This document shows positions 17,674-26,239 of a DNA stretch of 64,000 bases, piece after piece. Location of the stretch: positions 62,001 to 126,000 of the forward strand of contig NZ_FOUY01000021.1 in the NCBI RefSeq assembly GCF_900115005.1. Direction: 5' to 3'. The position numbers and the translations under genes were made by a program. Position 1 is the first letter of the stretch. Each line of letters starts with the position of its first letter. This stretch comes from Pseudonocardia ammonioxydans. GTDB taxonomy: Bacteria > Actinomycetota > Actinomycetes > Mycobacteriales > Pseudonocardiaceae. A model generated the notes under the pieces. It made no database searches, was not told where the DNA came from, and was given only the letters and a program-made list of their open reading frames with translations.

Positions 17674-19286
17674 GCCCGCACCCCGGCCGCATGACGGCCG
17701 GCCCGGTAGCCGAACACCATCGCCGGACCGAGCGTGCCGCCCGCGCCGCCGTAGACCATGCCGGTGGTCCCGGCCATCGCGTTGCCCGCCGCGTACAGCC
17801 CCGCCATCGGCGCCCCCGACACGTGCAGCACCTGACCGTCCACGGTGGTCCGCGGGCCGCCCTTCGTGCCGAGGCAGCCGGAATGCACCGGCACCGCGTG
17901 GAAGGGCGGTTCGGTCAGCGGCCCGAGCGTCGCGGCCGGGCCCGGGTACTGGTCCTGGTCGCCGTTCCAGCCGTCGTAGGCACTCGTGCCGCGCCCGAAG
18001 TCCGGGTCGGTCCCCTCGACGGCGCCGGCGTTGAACCGCTCGACGGTGCGGGCCAGCTCCCCGTCGGGCAGGCCGAGCTCCCGGCCGAGCCCGTCGAGGG
18101 TCTCCGCGGTGGTGAACCAGTCCGGGGCCAGCGCGCCGGGCGGCAGCGACAGGAAGCCGTAGCGGCGCAGGTGCGCCGAGTCGAGGACCAGCCAGCACGG
18201 CAGGTTGGCGTAGCGGAACGCCCCCGGATCGAACTGGTGGAACGCACCCCCCAGCGCGTTGTAGTTGGCCGCCTCGTTGGTGAACCGGCGTCCGGTCGCG
18301 TTGACCAGGATCGAACCGGGACGGGTGCGTTCGGCCAGCACCAGCTGCGCGCGTTGCCTGCCGAACGCGGTGTCGCCGGGGATCTCCACGGTCGGCACCC
18401 ACCAGGCCTCGCGCATCGTGCCCAGCGCCGACCCGGCGGCCATCGCCATCCGCAGGCCGTCACCGGTGTTCGTCGGGACCGACGCCGGGCTGGTCATCGG
18501 CCCGCGCAGGTGCGCCGCGACCAGCTCCGGGTCCCACTCGAAGCCTCCGGTCGCCAGCACGACGGCGTCCGCACCGATCTCGGTCCCGTCGGCGGTCCGT
18601 ACCCCGGCGACCGCGCCGTCGCGCAGCACCAGATCGGTGGCCGCGGTCCCGGTCCGCGGGGTGATCCCACGTTCGAGCAGCGCGGCGAGCAGGCCGCCGA
18701 CCAGGGCGTGGCCGCAGCCGCGCCAGTCCTCGGCCTTGCGCCGGGCCCGGTCCGGGGTGCCCGGCGCGACCTCGCCGCGACCGCCGCCGAGCGGGGCCTC
18801 GGTCAGCGTCAGCCGCGGCACGCGCTCGGCGGGCACGATCCGCTCCGCCCACTCCCCCAGCGCGCCCACCCGGAACAGGTCCGGGTCCAGCGAGCGGCCG
18901 CCCTTCGGCTTCCCGCCCGGGTGCTCCGGGTGGTAGTCCGGCAGGCCGGGGACGACGTGGAACCGCACCGGCGTGGTCCGCTGCACCCACTCGAGGAACT
19001 CCGGTCCGGTGTCGACGAACGTCTCCGCCGTCGCCGGGTCGATCAGGCCGTGCGAGAGCGAGCCGAGGTAGGAGAGCGCGTCGTCCCGCCCTCCCTCGAC
19101 CGCCGGCAGCCAGGTGGTGCCGCCGGACAGCGCCGTCGTCCCACCGACCTTCTCGCCCTTCTCCAGGACCGTGACCTCGGCCCCGGCGTCGGCCGCGGCG
19201 ACGGCGGCAACCAGACCGGCGCCGCCGGTGCCGAGCACGCACACCCGGGGAGCGCCCGCCCGGGGAGCACTGCCGGCCCGGGTCAT
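17670..19286 (-). CDS. KstD-like FAD-binding dehydrogenase
   Basis: This 538-residue flavoprotein of the fumarate reductase/3-ketosteroid dehydrogenase superfamily has the FAD motif GTGGAGLVAA near residue 19, EKGEKVGGTTALSGG near 42, and the C-terminal glycine-rich YGGAGGTLGPAMVFG near 510. KstD relatives introduce a C1-C2 double bond into ring ketones, so ring dehydrogenation is plausible here. The ATG at 19286 overlaps the upstream ligase stop and its own stop overlaps the next ligase start. Steroid as substrate is not shown; no kshA or hsa genes are present. Confidence 0.88.
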   Translation of the reverse strand: MTRAGSAPRAGAPRVCVLGTGGAGLVAAVAAADAGAEVTVLEKGEKVGGTTALSGGTTWLPAVEGGRDDALSYLGSLSHGLIDPATAETFVDTGPEFLEWVQRTTPVRFHVVPGLPDYHPEHPGGKPKGGRSLDPDLFRVGALGEWAERIVPAERVPRLTLTEAPLGGGRGEVAPGTPDRARRKAEDWRGCGHALVGGLLAALLERGITPRTGTAATDLVLRDGAVAGVRTADGTEIGADAVVLATGGFEWDPELVAAHLRGPMTSPASVPTNTGDGLRMAMAAGSALGTMREAWWVPTVEIPGDTAFGRQRAQLVLAERTRPGSILVNATGRRFTNEAANYNALGGAFHQFDPGAFRYANLPCWLVLDSAHLRRYGFLSLPPGALAPDWFTTAETLDGLGRELGLPDGELARTVERFNAGAVEGTDPDFGRGTSAYDGWNGDQDQYPGPAATLGPLTEPPFHAVPVHSGCLGTKGGPRTTVDGQVLHVSGAPMAGLYAAGNAMAGTTGMVYGGAGGTLGPAMVFGYRAGRHAAGVRA

Positions 19287-20854
19287 ACCGACCGTTCCCG
19301 GTCGGCCCAGTAACCGTCCCGCAGCGCCCGCTTGAGGATCTTGCCGGTGGGTGCCTTGGGCAGCGAGTCGACGAACTCGACCGACCGCGGCTTCTGGTAA
19401 GAGGCCAGGTGCTGCTTCGCGGTCCCGACGATGTCGTCGGCGGTCGCCGTCGTGTCCGGCTTGAGCACGACGAACGCCTTCACCGCCTCGCCCCACTCGT
19501 CGTCCGGCACGCCGATCACGGCGCACTCCAGGACCGCGGGATGCTGGTTGACCGCCTCCTCGACCTGGATCGAGTAGATGTTCTCCCCTCCCGAAATGAT
19601 CATGTCCTTGGCCCGGTCGACGATGAACACGTAGGAGTCGGCGTCCCAGGTGGCGACGTCACCGGTCCACATCCAGCCGTCCCGCAGGGTCGCCGCGGTC
19701 AGGTCCGGCCGGTTGAGATAGCCGAGCATGTTGGCCTCGGAGCGGACGACGATCTCCCCGGCCGTCCGGCCGTCGCGGGGCACCTCGTTGCCGTCCGGGT
19801 CGACGATCCGGATGTTGGTCACGAATCCCTCGCGCCCGCAGGACATCAACCGTTCGGGGTGGATGCCGCGCACCGCGTCGGCGTGGTCCTCCTGGGACAG
19901 GAAGCACATCGTGGTGCCCTCGGTCTGCCCGTACCCCTGGATCAGCGTGCACGGGAAGTGGTCCAGGGCCGCCTTCACCACCGACGACGGCATCGGCCCA
20001 CCGCCGTACTGGATGTTGCGCAGCGAGGAGATGTCGAAGTTGCCGAAGCCGGGCTCGGCCATCATCCAGTTGAGCATCGTGGTGATGCCGAGGAACGCCG
20101 ACACCCGCTCGGCCTCGATCAGCTCCAGCGCGGTGCGGGCGGAGAAGTTCATCAGCACCAGCGGGCAGCCGTGGCGCATGTAGTTCATCGAGAGCACGAC
20201 CGGGATGTGGTACATCTGCCCGGTCAGCATGTAGACGTCGGTCGGCACGATCCGCTCGGCCACGGTCTGGTTGAGCATCCCGAACGACGTCGAGGTGTGG
20301 CTGTGCAGCGCGCCCTTCGACTCGCCGGTGGTGCCGCCGGTGTAGAGGATGAAGAACGGGTCGGCGTCGCCCACGTGTGCCGACCGCTCGGGCTCGTCGT
20401 CGCTGCTGCGCGCGATCAGGTCCTCGAGGCTGCCGTCGCTCGCGTCGCCGTAGGACAGCCGGTTCTTCACGTCCACCTCGGACTGCAGCGCGTCCGCCGT
20501 CTCCGACCACTCGTCGGAGACGATCAGCGCCGAGGGCGCGGCGTCGGCCACGATCCGGGACAGCTCCGCGGTCCCGAGGCGCCAGTTCAGCGGTTGCGCG
20601 ACCAGCCCGGCGCGGCCCGCGGCGTAGTACAGCTCCTGGTACTCCGTCGAGTTGCGGGACAGGATCGCGACCCGGTCCCCCTGGGCCAGGCCGAGCCCGC
20701 CGTCACCGGTGCCGGCCAGGCCGTTGGCCAGCCGGCGGACCCGCTCGTCGAGGGTCCGCCAGTCGGTCCGGCGGCCGTTGGTGGCGTCGACGACGGCGTC
20801 GGCACGGGGGGTCAGCGCGGCCCACTTGGCGGGAATCCGTCCGATGTTGACCAT
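19283..20854 (-). CDS. AMP-forming acyl-CoA ligase (fatty-acid-CoA ligase-like)
   Basis: This 523-residue ANL ligase has YTGGTTGESKG near residue 172, GYGQTEG near 302, the TGDVA hinge near 397, SGGENIYS near 418 and the C-terminal catalytic lysine in PTGKILKR. It is clearly distinct from the next ligase downstream in the same operon and more like long-chain or cyclohexanoate-type enzymes. It starts 13 bp after the NTF2-like gene and overlaps the KstD-like start. It probably activates a carboxylate produced by the oxidases of this operon. Confidence 0.93.
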   Translation of the reverse strand: MVNIGRIPAKWAALTPRADAVVDATNGRRTDWRTLDERVRRLANGLAGTGDGGLGLAQGDRVAILSRNSTEYQELYYAAGRAGLVAQPLNWRLGTAELSRIVADAAPSALIVSDEWSETADALQSEVDVKNRLSYGDASDGSLEDLIARSSDDEPERSAHVGDADPFFILYTGGTTGESKGALHSHTSTSFGMLNQTVAERIVPTDVYMLTGQMYHIPVVLSMNYMRHGCPLVLMNFSARTALELIEAERVSAFLGITTMLNWMMAEPGFGNFDISSLRNIQYGGGPMPSSVVKAALDHFPCTLIQGYGQTEGTTMCFLSQEDHADAVRGIHPERLMSCGREGFVTNIRIVDPDGNEVPRDGRTAGEIVVRSEANMLGYLNRPDLTAATLRDGWMWTGDVATWDADSYVFIVDRAKDMIISGGENIYSIQVEEAVNQHPAVLECAVIGVPDDEWGEAVKAFVVLKPDTTATADDIVGTAKQHLASYQKPRSVEFVDSLPKAPTGKILKRALRDGYWADRERSV

Positions 20855-20867
20855 CCGCGGCCCCCGC

Positions 20868-21278
20868 TCAGTACGGCAGGTCGAGGTAGATGTGGCGGCG
20901 CGCGATCTGCCAGCCGCCGGGCCCGCGGCGCAGCTCGTCGCGGTACCAGCCCGAGGAGAGCGTCCGGAGCTCGCCCTTCTCGACCGAGAGCAGGGTGAGG
21001 TTCGTGGTCGTCTCCGCGGCGTCCGCGCTCTCCGTGACGATCACCAGGTTGCTCAGGTTGTGCCGGCGCTGGTCGGTCTGCCCGGCCAGCGAGTCGGCGT
21101 GCATCGTGCGGATCGCGGCGCGGCCCTCGAACGGTCCGATCGTGTCGCCGTCCCGTCCGATCTGCAGCGTCATCACCGCGTCCTCGGTGAACTGGGCCGC
21201 GATGAGGTCGACGTCGTCCTCGTCGTACCCCCAGGCCGCACGGCCCAGTACGTTCTCGATCTCGGCACGGGCACTCAT
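20868..21278 (-). CDS. NTF2-like (SnoaL-type) protein
   Basis: This 136-residue cone-fold protein contains the segment GYDEDDVDLIAAQFTEDAVM near its N-terminus and the ending GGWQIARRHIYLDLPY, both typical of the aromatic-ring-hydroxylase-beta/SnoaL group. GGAGGAACCCG precedes the ATG at 21278, which overlaps the P450 stop by 4 bp. As second gene of the ten-gene operon it may act on the product of the P450, but this is inference from position only. Confidence 0.8.
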   Translation of the reverse strand: MSARAEIENVLGRAAWGYDEDDVDLIAAQFTEDAVMTLQIGRDGDTIGPFEGRAAIRTMHADSLAGQTDQRRHNLSNLVIVTESADAAETTTNLTLLSVEKGELRTLSSGWYRDELRRGPGGWQIARRHIYLDLPY

Positions 21279-22507
21279 CGGGTTCCTCCGGTCGGGGTGA
21301 AGGTGAGCCGCAGCTCGGACGGGGCACGGGTGAAGACCCCGTGCTCGGGGGGTGGGACACCGTCGGCGAACGCGATGTCCTCCATCGCGTCCAGCAGGTC
21401 GGCGATCCCGGTCTCCAGCTCGGTGCGGGCGAGCAGGGCACCCACGCAGAAGTGCCTGCCCAGGCAGAAGGACGTGTGGTTGGCGCCCGCGGTGTAGGCA
21501 CGTCCCTGGTCGAGGTCGTCGCGGTGCAGGTCGAACTCGTCGGGCCGGGCGAACCGCCCGGGATCCCGGTTCGCGGCACCGATCAGGCAGGTCACGGTCC
21601 GGCCCGCCTCGATGACGCCACCGGAGAGCTCGACGTCCTCCGACGGCTGGCGCATGATCATGTGCACCGGCGGGGTCAGCCGCAGGGCCTCGGCGAACGC
21701 CGCCGGGATCAACGACCGGTCCGCGCGGACCGCGGCCAGCTGGTCGGGATGCGCGACCAGGTTGGACATCAGGCTCGCGATGGCCTTGTCCGTGGTCTCG
21801 CCGCCTGCGGTGAGCAGCAGGCTGCAGAACGCCTTGATCTCGTGATCGGTCATCCGGTGGCCGTCGATCTCCGCGGTGCACAGCACCGACAACAGGTCGT
21901 CGCCGGGATCCGCGCGCCGCGCGGCGATGATCGGGATCAGGTACTCGGCGAACTCGTCGCGGGTGCGTATGCCGTCCGCGGCCACCTGCTCGTCACCGGA
22001 GAGGTTCGACAGGAACCCCATGATCGAGGTGTACCAGCGGTGGAAGTGCTCGTGATCGGACTTCGGCAGCCCCAGCATGTCGACGATGACGTTGATCGGG
22101 AAGCGGGTCGCGTACTGCCCGACCAGCTCGACCTCGCCGTCGCCGGCGAACGCCGCGACCAGCTCGGCCGAGTTGCGCCGGATCACCGGCACGAACCGCT
22201 CGGCCAGCTCCCGCCCGCGGAACGCCGGGGCGACCAGGTTGCGGTGGGTGGAGTGCTCCCGGCCGTCCATCTGCAGGATCGTGCGGCCGTGGACCGGTTC
22301 CAGCTGCCAGTCGTAGTTGCGGCTGGTGAACACCGGGTCCTTGAACGCGCGCTCGACGTCGGCGTAGCGGCTGATCACGTAGCTCTGCGTGGCCTCGTGC
22401 CAGATCAGCGGGTGCTCCTCGCGCATGATCCGGTAGGCGGAGTACGGGTCGTCGGCGAACTCCGCCGAGAGGATGTCGGGCGCGCTCGGGGCAGCGGGTG
22501 CGGACAC
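21275..22507 (-). CDS. Cytochrome P450
   Basis: This is a complete 410-residue bacterial class I P450. The haem-ligand Cys354 lies in FCLGRHFCVG. The I-helix reads AGGETT, with Gly where many family members have His, Glu or Asp, and EALRL supplies the ExxR motif. The GTG at 22507 is preferred because GGAGGT lies five bases before it. It heads the ten-gene operon ending at 11164 and follows palindrome D. It probably performs the first hydroxylation; its redox partners are not in the window. Confidence 0.94.
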   Translation of the reverse strand: MSAPAAPSAPDILSAEFADDPYSAYRIMREEHPLIWHEATQSYVISRYADVERAFKDPVFTSRNYDWQLEPVHGRTILQMDGREHSTHRNLVAPAFRGRELAERFVPVIRRNSAELVAAFAGDGEVELVGQYATRFPINVIVDMLGLPKSDHEHFHRWYTSIMGFLSNLSGDEQVAADGIRTRDEFAEYLIPIIAARRADPGDDLLSVLCTAEIDGHRMTDHEIKAFCSLLLTAGGETTDKAIASLMSNLVAHPDQLAAVRADRSLIPAAFAEALRLTPPVHMIMRQPSEDVELSGGVIEAGRTVTCLIGAANRDPGRFARPDEFDLHRDDLDQGRAYTAGANHTSFCLGRHFCVGALLARTELETGIADLLDAMEDIAFADGVPPPEHGVFTRAPSELRLTFTPTGGTR

Positions 22508-22565
22508 GGGGCACCTCCGGGACTGTCGGTCCACGTCGACCGTGACCGGCCGGCACCCACGGCGC

Positions 22566-22583
22566 CTACCGGTCGTTTGGTAG
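22566..22583. promoter_or_regulatory. Operator-like palindrome D, head of the ten-gene operon
   Basis: CTACC and GGTAG flank GGTCGTTT (TACC-N8-GGTA spacing), 59 bp upstream of the P450 start. It shares the CGTTTGGTAG half-site with sites C and E. Confidence 0.7.
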
Positions 22584-22714
22584 CGGCGACGCTAACAGCA
22601 CCCGCCGGTGACGCACAACACTGCCGTGCGCACCGTGGAGGCGTTCCTGCGTTCGGTCCCGGGCACTGCCGCCCGGGCGGCCGGGCCGCTACCGGCCCGC
22701 GGCCCGCCGGGCCC

Positions 22715-23614
22715 TCACTCCTCGGGGACGCGGCTCGCACCGCCGCCGTCCGGGCCCTCGGGGTTGCGGGCCGCCAGCACCTGCCCGATGAACAGGTCGT
22801 AGACCACGATCCCGATCACACCGCCGATCAGCGGCCCGACGATCGGGACCCACCAGTAGGTGCCGAAGTAGTCACCGCTGCCGGGGAAGGCCAGCCGCCC
22901 CCAGCCCTCGATCCAGGTCCACAGCCGCGGGCCGAGGTCGCGGGCCGGGTTGATCGCGTAGCCGGCGTTCGTCCCGAAGGTCAGCCCGATCGCGACCACG
23001 ACGAGCCCGATGAGGAACGCGCCGGTGTTGGCCCCCGGAGCCTGGTTGCGCTTGTCGATCAGCGCGGCGATGAGCGCGAGCAGGATGGCGGTGCCGACGA
23101 TCTGGTCGAGCAACGGACCCCACAGGCCCCCGTTGAAGTACGGCGCCGGGTACGTCGCGAAGATCGCGAACGTGGACAGCGAACCGCTCCGGTCGGCGAT
23201 CTGCTCGCTCGCGTTGAAGGCGTCGATGGCGGGCGCGTACACCGCGTAGACGAGCGCGGCCGCGAGGAACGCCCCGACCAGCTGGGCCAGCCAGTACAGC
23301 GGCACCTTGGCCCAGGAGAAGCCACGGCGCACCGCGAAGGCCAGGGTGACGGCCGGGTTGATGTGGGCGCCGCTGACCCCGCCGGCGACGTAGACGCCGA
23401 ACACGACGGCCAGGCCCCACCCCCAGGCGATGATCAGCCAGTTCGCCGCACCGAACGGGTCGGTCTGGCGCTCCGAGCCGGGTAGCCCGGCGACGGCCAC
23501 CGCGACCGAGCCGCACCCGATCAGGATCAGGACGAACGTCCCGAGAAACTCCGCCAGCAGCTCGCCCCCGGTTCCCGCGCGCCACCGCTGCACGGCCGGA
23601 CTCCCCGTCGTCAT
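22715..23614 (-). CDS. glpF: Glycerol uptake facilitator / aquaporin 1
   Basis: This 299-residue MIP-family channel has six membrane segments and two NPA half-helices, HINPAVT near residue 85 and AINPARD near 225. The Asp after the second NPAR is the aquaglyceroporin signature, so glycerol conduction is likely. The second loop between helices 3 and 4 is long, as in actinobacterial relatives. It follows glpK1 by 64 bp. The ATG at 23614 has no clear ribosome site; a GTG at 23593 with GGGGAG upstream is an equally good start. A second, different copy lies at 26240. Confidence 0.9.
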   Translation of the reverse strand: MTTGSPAVQRWRAGTGGELLAEFLGTFVLILIGCGSVAVAVAGLPGSERQTDPFGAANWLIIAWGWGLAVVFGVYVAGGVSGAHINPAVTLAFAVRRGFSWAKVPLYWLAQLVGAFLAAALVYAVYAPAIDAFNASEQIADRSGSLSTFAIFATYPAPYFNGGLWGPLLDQIVGTAILLALIAALIDKRNQAPGANTGAFLIGLVVVAIGLTFGTNAGYAINPARDLGPRLWTWIEGWGRLAFPGSGDYFGTYWWVPIVGPLIGGVIGIVVYDLFIGQVLAARNPEGPDGGGASRVPEE

Positions 23615-23678
23615 GAGACGAGCATCACACCGCAGCCACCCGCCGTCCAGAGCCCGGCGGTCGGCGGCCGGGCGCCGG

Positions 23679-25193
23679 TCACCCCGACCGCGCCCAGCCG
23701 ATGCTGCGCTCCACCGCCCGCCGCCAGTTCACGTGCTCACGCTCGCGCAGGCCCGGTTCCATCACCGGTTCCCAGGCCGCGGCCCGGTGCCAGTTGCGGC
23801 GCAACACGTCCGGGTCCGGCCAGTACCCGACGGCGAGGCCGGCCGCGTAGGCGGCGCCCAGCGAGACCGCCTCGGACCCGAGTGGACGCTCGACGGTCAG
23901 GTCGAGCACGTCGGCGACGCACTGCATGAGCAGGTGGTTCGCGGTCATCCCACCGTCCACCTTCAACCGGGTGACACCGACCCCCGAGTCGCGGTTCATC
24001 GCGTCCAGCACCTCGCGGGTCTGCCAGGCCGTCGCCTCCAGCACCGCGCGGGCGAGATGTCCACGATGGATGTAGGACGTCAGCCCGACGATCACCCCGC
24101 GGGCGTCCGGGTTCCACCGCGGAGCGTAGAGCCCGGAGAACGCCGGCACGACGTAGCAGCCGCCGTTGTCCGGCACCGACATCGCGAGCGTCTCGATCCG
24201 GGCGGCCGTCGAGATCATCCCGAGCGCGTCGCGGAACCACTGCACCAGCGAGCCGGTCATCGCGATCGAGCCCTCGAGCGCGTACACCGGCCGGTCGCCG
24301 AGCAGGTAGCCGACGGTGGGGATCAGCCCGGCGGCCGACGAGGCGATCCGTGGCCCGGTGTTCTTGAGCAGGAACGCCCCGGTGCCGTAGGTGCACTTGG
24401 CCTCGCCCGGGGCGAAGCAGGTCTGCCCGACGAGCGCGGCCTGCTGGTCGCCGAGCGCACCCGCCACCGGGACGCCCGGCAACAGCCCGGTGCAGGTGCC
24501 GTAGACCTGCGCGTTGGGCACGATCCGCGGCAGCATCCGCGGCGGCACGCGCAGCGCCGCGCACAGCTGCGGCGACCACTCCAGCGTCCGCAGGTCCATC
24601 AGCATCGTCCGGCTGGCGTTGGTGACGTCGGTGACGTGCACGCCGCCGTCCGGGCCACCGGTCAGGTTCCAGATCAGCCAGCTCTCCATGGTCCCGAACA
24701 GCACGTCACCGCGCTCGGCGCCGTCCCGGGCGCCGGGGACGTGGTCGAGCAGCCACTGCAGCCGCGGCCCGGCGAAGTAGGTGGCCGGGCCGAGCCCGGA
24801 CACCTCGGCGTAGAGCCCGGCGGTGTCGGCCAGGCCGGACACGATCCCGTCGGTGCGGGTGTCCTGCCAGGTGATCGCCCGGGCCAGCGGGACACCGGTG
24901 TGCCGGTTCCACACGACCGTCGTCTCGCGCTGGTTGGCGATCCCCAGCGCGGCGACGTTCTCCGGGCCGAGCCCGGCCCGGCGCAGCGCGGCGGGCACCA
25001 CGCGGGTCACCGCCCGCCAGATCTCGGTCGCGTCGTGCTCGGCCCGTCCCGGCGCCGGGAAGTGCTGGCGGTGCTCGCGCTGGGCCACCGCGACCATCCG
25101 CCCGGAGCGGGTGAACAGCAGGCAGCGGGTCGAGGTGGTGCCCTGGTCGATCGCCGCGACCACCCGCTCGGAGGCCGGGACCGCGGTACTCAT
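23679..25193 (-). CDS. glpK: Glycerol kinase 1
   Basis: This 504-residue FGGY-family kinase has the phosphate loop AIDQGTTSTR near residue 14, the glycerol-binding WQDTRTD region near 105, and the C-terminal ATP-site GGMTANHL near 420. It phosphorylates glycerol to sn-glycerol-3-phosphate. It differs considerably from glpK2 at 27117, so this is not a recent copy. Its ATG overlaps the TGA of the last of three tandem 13-codon mini-ORFs that separate it from gylR, suggesting unusual translational coupling. It lies in an apparent gylR-glpK1-glpF1 operon. Confidence 0.94.
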   Translation of the reverse strand: MSTAVPASERVVAAIDQGTTSTRCLLFTRSGRMVAVAQREHRQHFPAPGRAEHDATEIWRAVTRVVPAALRRAGLGPENVAALGIANQRETTVVWNRHTGVPLARAITWQDTRTDGIVSGLADTAGLYAEVSGLGPATYFAGPRLQWLLDHVPGARDGAERGDVLFGTMESWLIWNLTGGPDGGVHVTDVTNASRTMLMDLRTLEWSPQLCAALRVPPRMLPRIVPNAQVYGTCTGLLPGVPVAGALGDQQAALVGQTCFAPGEAKCTYGTGAFLLKNTGPRIASSAAGLIPTVGYLLGDRPVYALEGSIAMTGSLVQWFRDALGMISTAARIETLAMSVPDNGGCYVVPAFSGLYAPRWNPDARGVIVGLTSYIHRGHLARAVLEATAWQTREVLDAMNRDSGVGVTRLKVDGGMTANHLLMQCVADVLDLTVERPLGSEAVSLGAAYAAGLAVGYWPDPDVLRRNWHRAAAWEPVMEPGLREREHVNWRRAVERSIGWARSG

Positions 25194-25307
25194 GACTCCT
25201 CCGCGGGACCGAGTGCGTCGTCTCGGCTCATGACTCCTCCGCGGGACAGAGTGCGTCGTCTCCGCTCATGACTCCTCCGCGGGACCGAGTGCGTCGTCGT
25301 GGCTCAC
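25190..25307 (-). other. Three chained 13-codon mini-ORFs between gylR and glpK1
   Basis: On the minus strand, mini-ORFs at 25307-25266 (GTG start), 25269-25228 and 25231-25190 (ATG starts) encode MSxDDALxPAEES. Each TGA overlaps the next ATG, the gylR TGA overlaps the first GTG, and the last TGA overlaps the glpK1 ATG. Each carries GGAGGAG just before the next start. It is not known whether the peptides are made or matter. Confidence 0.6.
25194..25307. repeat. Three perfect-period 38-bp tandem repeats
   Basis: Units 25194-25231, 25232-25269 and 25270-25307 differ by only a few bases. Because 38 is not a multiple of three, each unit shifts frame, which is compensated by the overlapping stop/start at each junction. 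Confidence 0.9.
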
Positions 25308-26065
25308 ACCAGTCCCTCCAGCCCGGCGGCGATCTCGCCCGCCGCCGTGTACAGCTCCTGCACCGGGTCCGGCCGGGCCCGGCCGTCCGGGGTGAACAGC
25401 TCCTCGGCGGGTGCGCCGACCCCGAGCGCGGCCACGGTGAGCCCACCGCCGCTGCGCACCGGCACCGCCAGCCCGCCCTCGCCCGGCTCCCAGCCACCGG
25501 GGTCGGCCGCCCAGCCCCGGCGGCGGGTCGACTCCAGCGTCCGGGCCAGCTCCACCGGGTCGGTCACGGTGCGGCGCGTGTAGCGCTCCAGCGGGTCCGC
25601 GGCGCGCACCGACGCCGGGGCGAACGCCAGCAGACAGGTCCCCCACGCGGTCGCGTGCAGCGGCTGGACGGTGTTGGTGCGCAGCTGCTGCGGGCTCCCG
25701 TCGGGCCGGAACACGTGGTGCACCACGTCCACCCCGCGCCCGTCGGCGGCGGGTACCCCCAGGTAGACCGCACACCCGGTGCCGGCGGCGAGCGCATCGG
25801 CCCAGTTCATCGCCCGTGCGCGCAGGTCGTGGCGGTCCCACGGCGTGCCGAGCCGGCCGAGGTCGTCGCCGAGCAGGTAGCGCCCGGACGCGGCGTCCTG
25901 CGCGACCAGCCCCTCCTCGCGCAGCGTGCGCAGCAGCCCGTGCGCGGTCGGGCGGGGCAGGTCCAGCGCAGCGGCCAGCTCGGCCAGGGCCAGCGGCCGT
26001 CCGGCACCGCCGAGCAGCCGCAGCAGGGCCGCCGCGCGGGCCACCGACTGTATGTGCCGCACCAC
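25304..26065 (-). CDS. gylR: IclR-family regulator, GylR-like
   Basis: This 253-residue protein has an N-terminal winged helix-turn-helix (about residues 5-65: LALAELAAALDLPRPTAHGL) and an IclR effector domain (about 80-250) with the conserved VHHVFRPD and QPLHATAWG segments. It matches my memory of Streptomyces GylR, the glycerol operon regulator. It lies between two divergent glycerol gene sets. A palindrome at 26126 lies between its promoter and that of glpF2. The transcript is probably leaderless, with TAGGAT seven bases before the GTG. The effector is probably glycerol or glycerol-3-phosphate. Confidence 0.85.
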   Translation of the reverse strand: MVRHIQSVARAAALLRLLGGAGRPLALAELAAALDLPRPTAHGLLRTLREEGLVAQDAASGRYLLGDDLGRLGTPWDRHDLRARAMNWADALAAGTGCAVYLGVPAADGRGVDVVHHVFRPDGSPQQLRTNTVQPLHATAWGTCLLAFAPASVRAADPLERYTRRTVTDPVELARTLESTRRRGWAADPGGWEPGEGGLAVPVRSGGGLTVAALGVGAPAEELFTPDGRARPDPVQELYTAAGEIAAGLEGLV

Positions 26066-26072
26066 GACCCGG

Positions 26073-26078
26073 ATCCTA
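26073..26078 (-). promoter_or_regulatory. -10 element of gylR (leaderless)
   Basis: TAGGAT on the minus strand ends seven bases before the GTG start at 26065, the normal distance from a -10 box to a transcription start. The mRNA probably begins at or next to the start codon. Confidence 0.5.
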
Positions 26079-26125
26079 GGTGATCACTCCCCCGCCGAGC
26101 CGATCATGACCCGCACGACCCGCGG

Positions 26126-26144
26126 CGTTCGACATCGTCGAACG
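26126..26144. promoter_or_regulatory. Probable GylR operator
   Basis: CGTTCGAC and GTCGAACG are perfect 8-bp arms around ATC. It lies between the gylR -10 and the glpF2 -35 boxes, suited to control of both directions. Confidence 0.65.
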
Positions 26145-26151
26145 CAGTGCG

Positions 26152-26180
26152 TTGCCGGGGCCCGGGGGTGTCCCTAGCGT
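26152..26180 (+). promoter_or_regulatory. Probable promoter of glpF2-glpK2-glpD
   Basis: TTGCCG (26152-26157) and TAGCGT (26175-26180) are separated by 17 bp, a good match to an actinobacterial housekeeping promoter, 60 bp upstream of the glpF2 ATG. Confidence 0.5.
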
Positions 26181-26239
26181 CCCGGCACACGGCGGGGCCG
26201 CCCGGTCCCGCGCGGGGGAACTCACCAGGAGGGGGTTCG

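Noticed and set aside
17670..22507. A cholesterol (kst/hsa) degradation cluster
   Set aside because: KstD-like and P450 genes alone are insufficient; kshA, hsaA-D, mce4 and KstR-type operators (AACnnGTT core) are not present.
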